Part shown: in pieces, positions 33,423 to 39,928 of the stretch
Layout: the number at the start of each line of letters is the position of its first letter
How positions within the stretch are numbered: the stretch's first letter is position 1
Assembly (NCBI GenBank): GCA_017935365.1
Contig: JAGBHT010000031.1
Coordinates: 1-39,928 of the forward strand
Reading direction: 5' to 3'
DNA: 39,928 bases
DNA from: Ruminiclostridium sp.
Lineage (GTDB): Bacteria > Bacillota > Clostridia > Oscillospirales > Ruminococcaceae
Translations under genes and position numbers: made by a program
Notes under the pieces: generated by a model
The model's input: only the letters and a program-made list of their open reading frames with translations
The model's database searches: none
What the model was told of the DNA's origin: nothing

Positions 33423-33768
33423 TATAGAAATTCTGAAAGAGGGCATCAAAGCCCTCGATTCAAAAAAGGCAGATGATATAAAAATTCTCAAGGTAAGTGA
33501 TCTCACCATCCTTGCAAACTATTTCGTAATAGTAAGCGGTTCAAGCTCAACGCAGGTAAAGGCGCTTGCAGACGAGGTTGATTTCAAACTCGGCGAAAAG
33601 GGTGAAGAGCCCAAGTCCATAGACGGCAAGGCAAGCGGCAACTGGATAGTCCTTGACTATATCGATGTTGTTTTCCACGTTTTCTATAAGGAAACAAGAG
33701 ATTTCTATGATCTTGAAAGACTGTGGCAGGACGCAGAAGAGATCGATGTTAATCAGTTTCTTGATTAA
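33415..33768 (+). CDS. rsfS: Ribosome silencing factor RsfS
   Basis: 117 residues of the RsfS/Iojap family: ALDSKKADDIKILKVSDLT, NYFVIVSGSSSTQVKALAD, GNWIVLDYIDVVFHVF and the closing FYDLERLW. It binds L14 and blocks subunit joining under starvation. ATG 33415 overlaps the yqeK end. It is the last gene of the long smc-ftsY-rsfS run; I see no strong terminator after it. Confidence 0.96.
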   Translation: MTDIEILKEGIKALDSKKADDIKILKVSDLTILANYFVIVSGSSSTQVKALADEVDFKLGEKGEEPKSIDGKASGNWIVLDYIDVVFHVFYKETRDFYDLERLWQDAEEIDVNQFLD

Positions 33769-33811
33769 AAATTGAGGTTTCAGGCAAGAATTTTTACGAA
33801 ATTTTCAAAAA

Positions 33812-33844
33812 CGTATTGACAAAGTCAATACGATATTGTATAAT
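33812..33844 (+). promoter_or_regulatory. Perfect-consensus rpsU promoter overlapped by a palindrome
   Basis: TTGACA (33816-33821), a 17-nt spacer and TATAAT (33839-33844). A perfect inverted repeat CGTATTGAC-AAA-GTCAATACG (33812-33832) covers the -35 and half of the spacer, a repressor-site position (inference). Confidence 0.9.
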
Positions 33845-33913
33845 ACTAGCATACATCTTTATAAAATTTGTATGAGTTATAACCTGTGCCATTTGGCAAA
33901 GGGAGGGATATAG

Positions 33914-34090
33914 ATGGCAGAAGTACGTTTAGGCAAAAATGAATCTTTAGATACAGCTCTCAAGCGTTTCAAGAGATCATGTGCCAGAGACGGCGTCCTC
34001 GCAGAGGTTCGTAAAAGAGAACACTACGAAAAACCTTCGGTAAAGCGTAAGAAGAAATCCGAGGCTGCTCGTAAGCGCAAGTTTAAGTAA
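33914..34090 (+). CDS. rpsU: 30S ribosomal protein S21
   Basis: 58 residues, opening [21 protein letters not shown] and ending in a basic RKRKFK tail, the usual S21 form. GGGAGGG lies 7 nt before the ATG. S21 binds late to the small subunit near the anti-SD region and affects mRNA selection. It is transcribed alone, with its own promoter and terminator. Confidence 0.97.
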   Translation: MAEVRLGKNESLDTALKRFKRSCARDGVLAEVRKREHYEKPSVKRKKKSEAARKRKFK

Positions 34091-34108
34091 TTAATTACTT
34101 ACGGTAAT

Positions 34109-34166
34109 AAAAGGCGGACAAGGTTAGCCTCATGCTGACGCTTTGTTCGCCTTTTAATTTTTTATT
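34109..34166 (+). terminator. Terminator of rpsU
   Basis: A long imperfect stem between AAAGGCGGACAAGG and CTTTGTTCGCCTTTT, with an inner AGC/GCT pair, followed by an AT-rich T tract. Confidence 0.85.
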
Positions 34167-34178
34167 AAAGGATACGGT

Positions 34179-34688
34179 ATGATTTTTAAACCGCAGATTT
34201 GGATAAATTCAGTTCTCGACATAGATGAGGACTTTCTTGATAGATATAATATAAAGGCGCTTGTGCTTGACCTTGACAATACGCTGTCTATGCACGGTAA
34301 CCCCGCCGCGGAAAACGGCGTGCCCGAATGGCTCGAACATATGAAGAGCATAGGAGTGCCGATGCGCATAGTATCGAACAACACGAATAAGCGTGTTGCA
34401 CCGCTTGCAAAGAAACTCGGATTGCCTTTCACGGCAAACGGTTGTAAGCCCCTTACATTTGGCATTTCAAAGGCGATAAAGATAATGGGTGTGCCGAAAA
34501 AGCAGGTTGCCGTTGTCGGCGACCAGATATTCACCGATATAATCGCGGGCAATCTCAAAGGTGCCGTATCGGTGCTTGTCGAGCCTTTCCATATGGAAAG
34601 CGCATGGACGTTTAAACTTAAAAGAAAAGCCGAGAGCCTGTTTTTTCACAGGGATTACTCAAAGCTTAGATCCAAGGAGAATAAGTAA
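34179..34688 (+). CDS. yqeG: YqeG family HAD phosphatase
   Basis: 169 residues, HAD superfamily subclass IIIA. Motif I is ALVLDLDNTL (nucleophile D31, D33), motif II VSNN, and motifs III/IV KPLTFG and VVGDQIFTDIIAGN. The in vivo substrate of YqeG is unsettled. The AAAGGAT SD is 7 nt upstream. It shares one base with the next gene (TAATG at 34686-34690). Confidence 0.92.
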   Translation: MIFKPQIWINSVLDIDEDFLDRYNIKALVLDLDNTLSMHGNPAAENGVPEWLEHMKSIGVPMRIVSNNTNKRVAPLAKKLGLPFTANGCKPLTFGISKAIKIMGVPKKQVAVVGDQIFTDIIAGNLKGAVSVLVEPFHMESAWTFKLKRKAESLFFHRDYSKLRSKENK

Positions 34689-35533
34689 TGGCTGTTAAAT
34701 TCGGACCGGGCGGAAATTCGGTAAGCTTCGGCAAGAAGAAATTTCCCGATGAGCTACCGGCATATCTTGCGTCAATGGACCTTGACTGCTACGAGGTCGA
34801 GTGCGGAAGAGGAGTGCGCATTGCTGCGGCAACCTACGAAAAGTTACCCTCACTTGCCCGTGACAACAATATAACCGTAACGCTCCACGCCCCGTATTTC
34901 ATCTCACTGTCAAGTGTAGAAGAAGAGAAGCGTGACAACAGCGTAAACTATATTATGGATTCGCTCAAAGCCGCTGACAAGCTCGGAGCTACCAAAGTAG
35001 TAGTACATTCCGGCTCATGCTCGAAGATGACAAGGGTAGAAGCATTGTACCTTGCAAAACAGACGCTTACAAAGGCAGTCGCCGAACGAAAGAGCGAGGG
35101 GCTGAAGGCTATAATCTGCCCCGAAACAATGGGCAAGATAAATCAGCTCGGTACTCTTGAGGAAGTAATAGAGCTTTGTTTGCTTGATGATGAAATGCTC
35201 CCCTGCATTGATTTCGGACATCTTAACGCCAGAACGCACGGAGAAATAAAAACTATCGACGATTATGCTGCAATTCTCGACAGCATAGAAAACAAACTCG
35301 GACATGACAGGCTTTCACAGATGCACGTCCACTTCTCAAAGATAGAATATACATCAGGCGGAGAAAGACAACACCTTACATTTGAAGATACGGTTTACGG
35401 ACCGCAGTACGAGCCTCTTTGTGAATTGTTTGCAAAGAGAAATCTTGACTGCACGGTCATCTGTGAATCGGCAGGAACACAGGCGGAGGACGCAAGCCTG
35501 ATGAAGAAAGCGTACCTCGGCTATCTGAAATAA
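34688..35533 (+). CDS. Endonuclease IV-like TIM-barrel protein
   Basis: 281 residues in the AP-endonuclease-2 fold. Metal-site segments are in the Nfo order: LHAPYF, VVHSGS, ICPETMGK, CIDFGHLNARTHG, MHVHFSKIEYTSGGERQH and ICES. These supply the His/Glu/Asp ligands for a zinc cluster. Endonuclease IV nicks DNA at abasic sites; the divergence from typical Nfo leaves the exact substrate open. It is coupled to yqeG and lies 14 nt before aroQ. Confidence 0.85.
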   Translation: MAVKFGPGGNSVSFGKKKFPDELPAYLASMDLDCYEVECGRGVRIAAATYEKLPSLARDNNITVTLHAPYFISLSSVEEEKRDNSVNYIMDSLKAADKLGATKVVVHSGSCSKMTRVEALYLAKQTLTKAVAERKSEGLKAIICPETMGKINQLGTLEEVIELCLLDDEMLPCIDFGHLNARTHGEIKTIDDYAAILDSIENKLGHDRLSQMHVHFSKIEYTSGGERQHLTFEDTVYGPQYEPLCELFAKRNLDCTVICESAGTQAEDASLMKKAYLGYLK

Positions 35534-35547
35534 GGACGGAAAAGAAA

Positions 35548-35976
35548 ATGAAGATACTTGTAATGAACGGACCTAATTTAAACCTGCTTGGCGAGCGTGA
35601 GCCGTCGGTATACGGTGACAATTCGCTTGCGGCAATAAACGAAAGACTGAAAGACTGTGCCGAGAAGAACGGCGCAGAGATCGACTTCTTCCAGTCAAAC
35701 CACGAGGGTGCGCTGATCGATGCACTACATGACGCAAGGCTTAAATACAACTGCGTTATCTTCAACGCAGGCGCATATACGCACTACAGCTACGCTATAA
35801 GGGACGCAATTGCGGCTATCAAGATACCCGTAATTGAAGTCCATATGTCAAATGTTCACGCAAGGGAAGAGTTCAGACATCATTCGGTAATATCACCTGT
35901 GTGCAAGGGAACTATAGCAGGTTTCGGCGAGAAAAGCTATATGATGGCGCTTTTCTATGCACTGAATATGGATTGA
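35548..35976 (+). CDS. aroQ: Type II 3-dehydroquinate dehydratase
   Basis: 142 residues, typical length. It starts with MKILVMNGPNLNLLGERE. The catalytic set is R17, Y22 on the flexible lid, N73 in INAGAYTH-type context, H99 in EVHMSN and R110. It dehydrates 3-dehydroquinate in the shikimate pathway. GGACGGAAAAG precedes the ATG. Confidence 0.97.
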   Translation: MKILVMNGPNLNLLGEREPSVYGDNSLAAINERLKDCAEKNGAEIDFFQSNHEGALIDALHDARLKYNCVIFNAGAYTHYSYAIRDAIAAIKIPVIEVHMSNVHAREEFRHHSVISPVCKGTIAGFGEKSYMMALFYALNMD

Positions 35977-36047
35977 TGCGGATTTGGTTAAGTAAGCTGA
36001 TTGATTTTCGGTTAATATTTAAGAGTTAAAATTATTATTTGGATAAA

Positions 36048-36065
36048 TGCGGCTTTATTGCCGCA
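36048..36065 (+). other. Hairpin directly before the M24 peptidase SD
   Basis: TGCGGC and GCCGCA pair around TTTATT, ending 2 nt before CGGAGG. It could affect translation of the following gene; no T tract follows. Confidence 0.4.
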
Positions 36066-36076
36066 ACGGAGGAAAT

Positions 36077-37159
36077 ATGGTTAAGAATGCGGGAAATATA
36101 GCGAAGCTTGCGGATAATCTTGCCGATGAAAGGCACGCGGCGCTTATAACATCGGATATAAGCAGAAGATATTTCAGCGGATTTACATCGTCTGCCGGTA
36201 TGATACTTGTCACAAAAGAAGCAAGCTACTTGCTTATTGATTTCCGTTATTTTGACAAGGCGAAAGAGCGTGTTACCGACTGCGAGGTAGTGCTTCTTGA
36301 AAATGCAAAGAGCCAGCTTATGAGCCTGCTTATAAAGCACGGCATAACGACCGTAAGCATTGAAAGCAGTGCTATGACGGTAACTGAACTTGACAGATAC
36401 AAGGCAAACTACTCGTTCATAAAGTTTGACAGCTCACGCGAGCTTTCCGATATGATCGAGAAAATGCGTATTATTAAAACTCCGGAAGAGATAGAGAAGA
36501 TAGTAAAGGCGCAGAGAATAGCGGAAAAAGCCTTTTCAAGACTGCTCCGTGATATAAAGCCGGGTCAGACGGAAAAGCACGTTGCGGCTTTGCTTGAATA
36601 TTATATGGCAGAGTACGGCTCGGACGGAAAATCATTTGATACCATTGCGGCATCAGGTGTAAATTCCGCTTCACCTCATGCGGTGCCTACCGATAAGAAG
36701 CTTGAAAACGGCGATTTTCTGACGCTCGATTTCGGTGCGACTTATGACGGTTACCATTCGGATATGACAAGAACGATAGCTATCGGCAAAGTTACCGACG
36801 ATATGAAGAGAATGTACGACGCTGTGCTTTTCGCAAATCTTGACGCTATGAAAGCTATCCGTGCCGATATCAGCGGCAAGGTGGTTGACAGCGTGGCAAG
36901 AGCCACACTTGATGCGTGGGGATACGGAAAATATTTCGGTCACGGGCTTGGTCACGGCGTAGGACTTGAGATACATGAAGCGCCGACGGCTTCACCGTCA
37001 TCGCAGTATATGCTCAAAGAGGGTATGATACTTACGGACGAACCCGGAGCGTATATTTCGGGCAAATTCGGCGTAAGAATTGAAGACATGGTAGTAGTCA
37101 TAAAGGACGGCTGCCGCAATCTTACAGAAATGACAAAGGAACTTATTATTATCAACTGA
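36077..37159 (+). CDS. M24 family Xaa-Pro aminopeptidase
   Basis: 360 residues from ATG 36077, with CGGAGG just upstream. An N-terminal creatinase-like domain (1-125) is followed by the pita-bread domain with the five metal ligands D218, D229, H293, E322 and E336, in LTLDFGATYDGYHSDMTR, GHGLGHGVGLEIHEAP, LTDEPGAY and RIEDMVVV. It removes N-terminal residues preceding proline, in the cytosol. In relatives the aroQ-M24 peptidase pair is common. Confidence 0.94.
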   Translation: MVKNAGNIAKLADNLADERHAALITSDISRRYFSGFTSSAGMILVTKEASYLLIDFRYFDKAKERVTDCEVVLLENAKSQLMSLLIKHGITTVSIESSAMTVTELDRYKANYSFIKFDSSRELSDMIEKMRIIKTPEEIEKIVKAQRIAEKAFSRLLRDIKPGQTEKHVAALLEYYMAEYGSDGKSFDTIAASGVNSASPHAVPTDKKLENGDFLTLDFGATYDGYHSDMTRTIAIGKVTDDMKRMYDAVLFANLDAMKAIRADISGKVVDSVARATLDAWGYGKYFGHGLGHGVGLEIHEAPTASPSSQYMLKEGMILTDEPGAYISGKFGVRIEDMVVVIKDGCRNLTEMTKELIIIN

Positions 37160-37176
37160 TACGGAGGGATACATAT

Positions 37177-37782
37177 ATGCTTACAGGCTTGTTTTTTGCT
37201 ATATCGGGCTATCTGCTCGGTAGTATTCTGTTTGCAAGCATTATTTCAAAACTGTTTCACAAGGACATAATATCCAAAAGTCCCGACAAGAATTACGGAA
37301 CTGCCAACGCATTCCGTTACGGCGGCGTGCTTTGCGGCGCATTGACACTGCTTTGTGATATGGGCAAGGGATTTTTACCTGTGTTTATCTATATGCACAC
37401 GGAAAATCCGTCAGAGGTCATGCTACCTATCGTGCTTGTAGCACCGGTAATAGGTCATATCCTGCCAGTATTTTCAAAATTCAAGGGCGGTAAGGCGATA
37501 GCTGTCACATTCGGCTCTCTTGCAGGTATGTGGCCCAACTGGACCACAGTGCTTACACTGTGCTTCTTCTTTATCCTGTTTATGACGCTGATAAAGATAA
37601 CTCCTCATTGCTATTGCACTATTATCTCCTATTGCTGTACAACACTCGTTTCGTTCTTTATAGAACCTGTCAAGGCTGTATCTGTAGGTATGCTGATGAT
37701 CACGATTGCCTGCTCGATAAAGATGCTCAGCGTTCCTGAAGAGCGTGAAAAATTCGATGTAAGATGGCTATGGAAGCACTGA
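37177..37782 (+). CDS. plsY: Glycerol-3-phosphate acyltransferase PlsY
   Basis: 201 residues, five or so membrane segments. PlsY motifs: GYLLGSILFASIISK, the substrate loop KNYGTANAFRYGG, and FSKFKGGKAIAVTFG. It uses acyl-phosphate from PlsX to acylate glycerol-3-phosphate at the membrane. ACGGAGG precedes the ATG. It overlaps the next gene, a lipid glycosyltransferase, by 19 nt. Confidence 0.93.
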   Translation: MLTGLFFAISGYLLGSILFASIISKLFHKDIISKSPDKNYGTANAFRYGGVLCGALTLLCDMGKGFLPVFIYMHTENPSEVMLPIVLVAPVIGHILPVFSKFKGGKAIAVTFGSLAGMWPNWTTVLTLCFFFILFMTLIKITPHCYCTIISYCCTTLVSFFIEPVKAVSVGMLMITIACSIKMLSVPEEREKFDVRWLWKH

Positions 37783-38903
37783 TATTATCATGCAGTACGG
37801 GCGGCGGACATAACTCTGCCGCCCGTGCCGTTAAGGACGAACTCCTCAGCCGAGGTCATAACGCTGTAATGCTTGATCCGTACACTCTCGATCCTACTTG
37901 GAAAGCGGCTCATGTAGGCAGTTTCTATGTTTTTACGGCAAAATGGTTTCCGTACGTTTTCGGTGCGGTGTACCACATGGGTATGCGCCTTTGCCGCCTG
38001 CCGATAACTTCACCTATGTATTTTGCCAATCGTAAAGCGGCAAAGAAGCTGGGCGAGTATCTTAAGGACAATTCGTATGACGTAATTGCAATGACACATT
38101 TCTATGCGGCAGAGATGCTGACATATCTGAAGCGCAAGGGTTACGATATTCCGCCTACCGTTTTTATCGGCACAGATTATACCTGTACCCCGTTCACAAT
38201 GGAAACGCAGTGCGACAAGTATGTAATACCTGCAGAGGATCTGTGCGGCGATTATATAAATCAGGGAGCAACAAGAGAACAGCTGTTGCCGTATGGCATA
38301 CCTGTAAGCCGTGTATTCGAGCCGAAAGAAAACGATATTGCCGCACTGCGAGGTCAGCTCGGCTTGCACTCGGATAAGCAGTGTGTGCTTGTTACGGGCG
38401 GAAGTATGGGAGCAGGAAATATGAAGCGCCTTACAGCTAAACTCATACGTTACGGCAAGGAAAACCCCGATACACAGTTTGTTATAATATGCGGTACAAA
38501 TAAAAAGCTGCAGAAAGCCCTTTCGGATAAAACCGCAGGCAACGACCGGTTCAATATTATCGGATTCACCGACAGAATGAACGATTATATGGCGGCGGCT
38601 GACGTATTTATAACAAAGCCCGGAGGTCTCAGTTCGACCGAGGCGGCGGTAACAGGTGTGCCGATGATCCATATGTCATCTATCCCGGGCTGTGAAACAA
38701 GAAATCTCAGATATTTTGAAAGCCACGGCATGAGTCTGTCCTTAAAGCATATAAGCATTGAAAAGGCACTTGACAGGCTGAAAAACAAGCAGGAACGCAC
38801 GGATATGATAAATAACCAGCACAGGTATATTTCGTCATCGGCGTGCAGAATATGCGACCTGCTTGAGCAAATGGCAGAAAAATCGGATAAAAAGGTATCG
38901 TGA
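37764..38903 (+). CDS. GT28-type diacylglycerol glycosyltransferase-like protein
   Basis: 379 residues. The N-terminal domain of MGDG-synthase/UgtP type begins LILSCSTGGGHNSAARAV. The C-terminal GT-B half has VLVTGGSMGAGNM and the nucleotide-sugar site FITKPGGLSSTEAAVTGVPMIH. Relatives add glucose or galactose to diacylglycerol. The overlap with plsY supports a membrane-lipid role (inference). Two starts (37764 or 37770) are possible; neither has a clear SD, so coupling to plsY is likely. Confidence 0.88.
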   Translation: MAMEALILSCSTGGGHNSAARAVKDELLSRGHNAVMLDPYTLDPTWKAAHVGSFYVFTAKWFPYVFGAVYHMGMRLCRLPITSPMYFANRKAAKKLGEYLKDNSYDVIAMTHFYAAEMLTYLKRKGYDIPPTVFIGTDYTCTPFTMETQCDKYVIPAEDLCGDYINQGATREQLLPYGIPVSRVFEPKENDIAALRGQLGLHSDKQCVLVTGGSMGAGNMKRLTAKLIRYGKENPDTQFVIICGTNKKLQKALSDKTAGNDRFNIIGFTDRMNDYMAAADVFITKPGGLSSTEAAVTGVPMIHMSSIPGCETRNLRYFESHGMSLSLKHISIEKALDRLKNKQERTDMINNQHRYISSSACRICDLLEQMAEKSDKKVS

Positions 38904-38904
38904 T

Positions 38905-39246
38905 ATGAATATACAGATTTTCGGAAAAACAAAGTGTTTTGACACAAAAAAAGCAGAGCGTTATTTCAAGGAACGCGGTATAAAGTTCCAGTCTATTGAC
39001 ATATTATCTAAAGGAATGTCAAAGGGGGAGTTCAACAGCGTTTCGGCGGCTGTCGGCGGTTACGAAAACCTCATCGACACATCTTCAAAGGCATACAAGG
39101 ACAGCACCATGCAGTACCTTGCATATGAAGAAGATAAAATAGAAAAGCTACTTGAAACACCCGCTATGTTTAAAACCCCCGTAGTCAGAAACGGAAGACA
39201 GGCAACTGTCGGTTATCAGCCCGATGTGTGGAAAAAGTGGGAATAA
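38905..39246 (+). CDS. ArsC/Spx family thioredoxin-fold protein
   Basis: 113 residues from ATG 38905. The pattern IFGKTKCFDTKKAERYFKER has one active-site cysteine (C11) and no CxxC. FKTPVVRNGRQATVGYQPDVWKKW at the end matches the ArsC-like fold. It may be an arsenate reductase-like or Spx-like protein; nothing nearby suggests arsenic resistance. AAAGGT lies upstream. The 480 bp between this gene and the tRNAs hold a mobile element and a promoter and no credible gene. Confidence 0.82.
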   Translation: MNIQIFGKTKCFDTKKAERYFKERGIKFQSIDILSKGMSKGEFNSVSAAVGGYENLIDTSSKAYKDSTMQYLAYEEDKIEKLLETPAMFKTPVVRNGRQATVGYQPDVWKKWE

Positions 39247-39256
39247 ACCGATATAA

Positions 39257-39279
39257 GACGAAATATCTTATATTCCGCT
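39257..39279 (+). repeat. Left direct repeat flanking MITE-like copy C
   Basis: A 23-bp sequence repeated at 39524-39546 with 21 of 23 matches; its last 18 bases (39262-39279) are exact. It abuts the left end of the element, as a target-site duplication would. Confidence 0.8.
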
Positions 39280-39523
39280 CAGACTGGCGAAAAACCTCTG
39301 CGTTATTAAAAAAATGGGGTTGAGGGGCGTAGCCCCCAACAGGGACTAGGGGCGGTAGCCCCAGTAATATAGCCCCTTTCCCGGGGAAAGGGGTTTGGGG
39401 ATTCGGCAAGGATGCCGATATAGAACGCCCAAAGGCTTTGCACGACGCAAAGCCCACAAAGCGTTCTTAAAGGGATAGAGAATTTACGCTGTTTTATTAA
39501 AAATAGACTTTTTCTACAAGCTG
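39280..39523 (+). mobile_element. MITE-like element, copy C (244 bp)
   Basis: Bounded by imperfect terminal inverted repeats at 39280-39294 and 39509-39523 (11 of 15 match within this copy). From left to right it holds three GC hairpins (39318-39398, shared with copy B) and a composite hairpin AGAACGC/GCGTTCT (39422-39428 with 39461-39467) enclosing GGCTTTGC/GCAAAGCC. Bases 39383-39485 are identical to copy A in inverse orientation. It has no transposase, so movement would need an enzyme encoded elsewhere. Confidence 0.8.
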
Positions 39524-39546
39524 GACAGAATATCTTATATTCCGCT
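39524..39546 (+). repeat. Right direct repeat flanking MITE-like copy C
   Basis: The second copy of the 23-bp direct repeat, abutting the right inverted repeat. Confidence 0.8.
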
Positions 39547-39637
39547 GAAAACGTCAGGAATTTATGCTGCTCAAACCGCATAACAAAGCCGTTTAAAAAA
39601 AAGTTGAAACTTTTTTTAAAAAAATTATAAAAAACGC

Positions 39638-39666
39638 TTGACAAATGACGCAGAAGTGTGTATAAT
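39638..39666 (+). promoter_or_regulatory. Perfect-consensus tRNA operon promoter
   Basis: TTGACA (39638-39643), a 17-nt spacer and TATAAT (39661-39666), about 55 nt before the first tRNA. Confidence 0.93.
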
Positions 39667-39727
39667 ATAATAGTCGCTTGAAGAGAGCGCAAAAAACTTC
39701 GGCAAACGGAGTAAGGACTTAGGATAT

Positions 39728-39803
39728 GGAAGCTTAGCTCAGCTGGGAGAGCATCTGCCTTACAAGCAGAGGGTCATAGGTTCGAGCCCTATAGTTTCCA
39801 CCA
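39728..39803 (+). tRNA. tRNA-Val (UAC)
   Basis: 76 nt including an encoded CCA. Acceptor GGAAGCT/AGTTTCC with one G-U pair. D-arm AGCTCAGCTGGGAGAGC. The anticodon stem TCTGC/GCAGA holds loop CTTACAA, anticodon TAC. The T-arm contains GGTTCGAGCC. Confidence 0.97.
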
Positions 39804-39808
39804 CCTTT

Positions 39809-39824
39809 CAAGGCGAAAGCCTTG
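39809..39824 (+). other. Spacer hairpin between the two tRNAs
   Basis: CAAGGC-GAAA-GCCTTG, a perfect 6-bp stem with a GNRA loop, in the 29-nt spacer. It is possibly a processing signal; no T tract. Confidence 0.5.
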
Positions 39825-39832
39825 ACTCCTAC

Positions 39833-39909
39833 GGCCTGGTAGTTCAGTTGGTTAGAACGCCGCCCTGTCACGGCGGAGGTCGTGGGTTCGAGTCCCATCC
39901 AGGTCGCCA
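39833..39909 (+). tRNA. tRNA-Asp (GUC)
   Basis: 77 nt with an encoded CCA. Acceptor GGCCTGG/CCAGGTC. The anticodon stem CCGCC/GGCGG encloses loop CTGTCAC, anticodon GTC. The T-arm contains GGGTTCGAGTCCC. Further tRNAs may follow beyond the window. Confidence 0.97.
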
Positions 39910-39928
39910 CTTTTTTGGCTTTCCAAAA

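Noticed and set aside
38905..39246. Arsenate resistance operon
   Set aside because: Only an ArsC/Spx-fold protein is present; no arsR, arsB or acr3 gene is nearby.

Overview
The window looks like chromosomal DNA of a spore-forming, low-to-mid GC anaerobic Firmicute. Ruminococcus or [Eubacterium] siraeum-like Oscillospiraceae is my inference, not something the sequence proves. Support comes from sporulation genes (gpr, spoIIP, a pdaA-like deacetylase), ireB, the glgB-glgC-glgD glycogen set with the paralogous GlgD subunit, strong AGGAGG-type ribosome binding sites, and sigma-A promoters that nearly all have 17-nt spacers.

Layout. 1-1641 (-): start-complete, 3'-truncated DivIVA-like coiled-coil protein with 27-residue tandem repeats. 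1874-3013 (+): ireB and a pdaA-like lipoprotein whose SD lies inside a terminator-like hairpin. 3114-5588: divergent rpsT (-) and gpr-spoIIP (+). 5646-8285: two divergent SGNH hydrolases, one a lipoprotein and one cytoplasmic. 8414-12891: glgB-glgC-glgD. 12978-15220: accessory islet (GNAT acetyltransferase, PD-(D/E)XK-like protein, a 240-bp MITE-like element, Phd/ParE-type toxin-antitoxin pair). 15266-16705: infC-rpmI-rplT with an attenuator leader and an AUC start for infC. 16821-17714 (-): unknown membrane protein. 17806-24187: SpoU methyltransferase, topA, trmFO, plsX, rnc. 24174-33768: radical SAM protein, smc, S41 peptidase, ftsY, rdgB, DUF1294, yhbY, nadD, yqeK, rsfS. 33816-34165: rpsU as its own unit. 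34179-39246: yqeG, AP-endonuclease-IV-like protein, aroQ, M24 peptidase, plsY, GT28-type lipid glycosyltransferase, ArsC-like protein. 39257-39546: second MITE-like copy (244 bp) flanked by 23-bp imperfect direct repeats. 39638-39909: tRNA-Val and tRNA-Asp behind a perfect-consensus promoter.

Most of the window is housekeeping: translation (S20, S21, IF3, L35, L20, RsfS, YhbY, tRNAs), RNA modification (SpoU, TrmFO), chromosome and membrane biogenesis (TopA, SMC, FtsY, PlsX, PlsY), nucleotide hygiene (RdgB, YqeK, NadD) and carbon storage (Glg). The least explained material is a dispersed, highly structured intergenic repeat family. It has two full copies in opposite orientations, at 14323-14562 and 39280-39523, which share about 103 identical bases, and a related GC-rich module sits alone between plsX and rnc.
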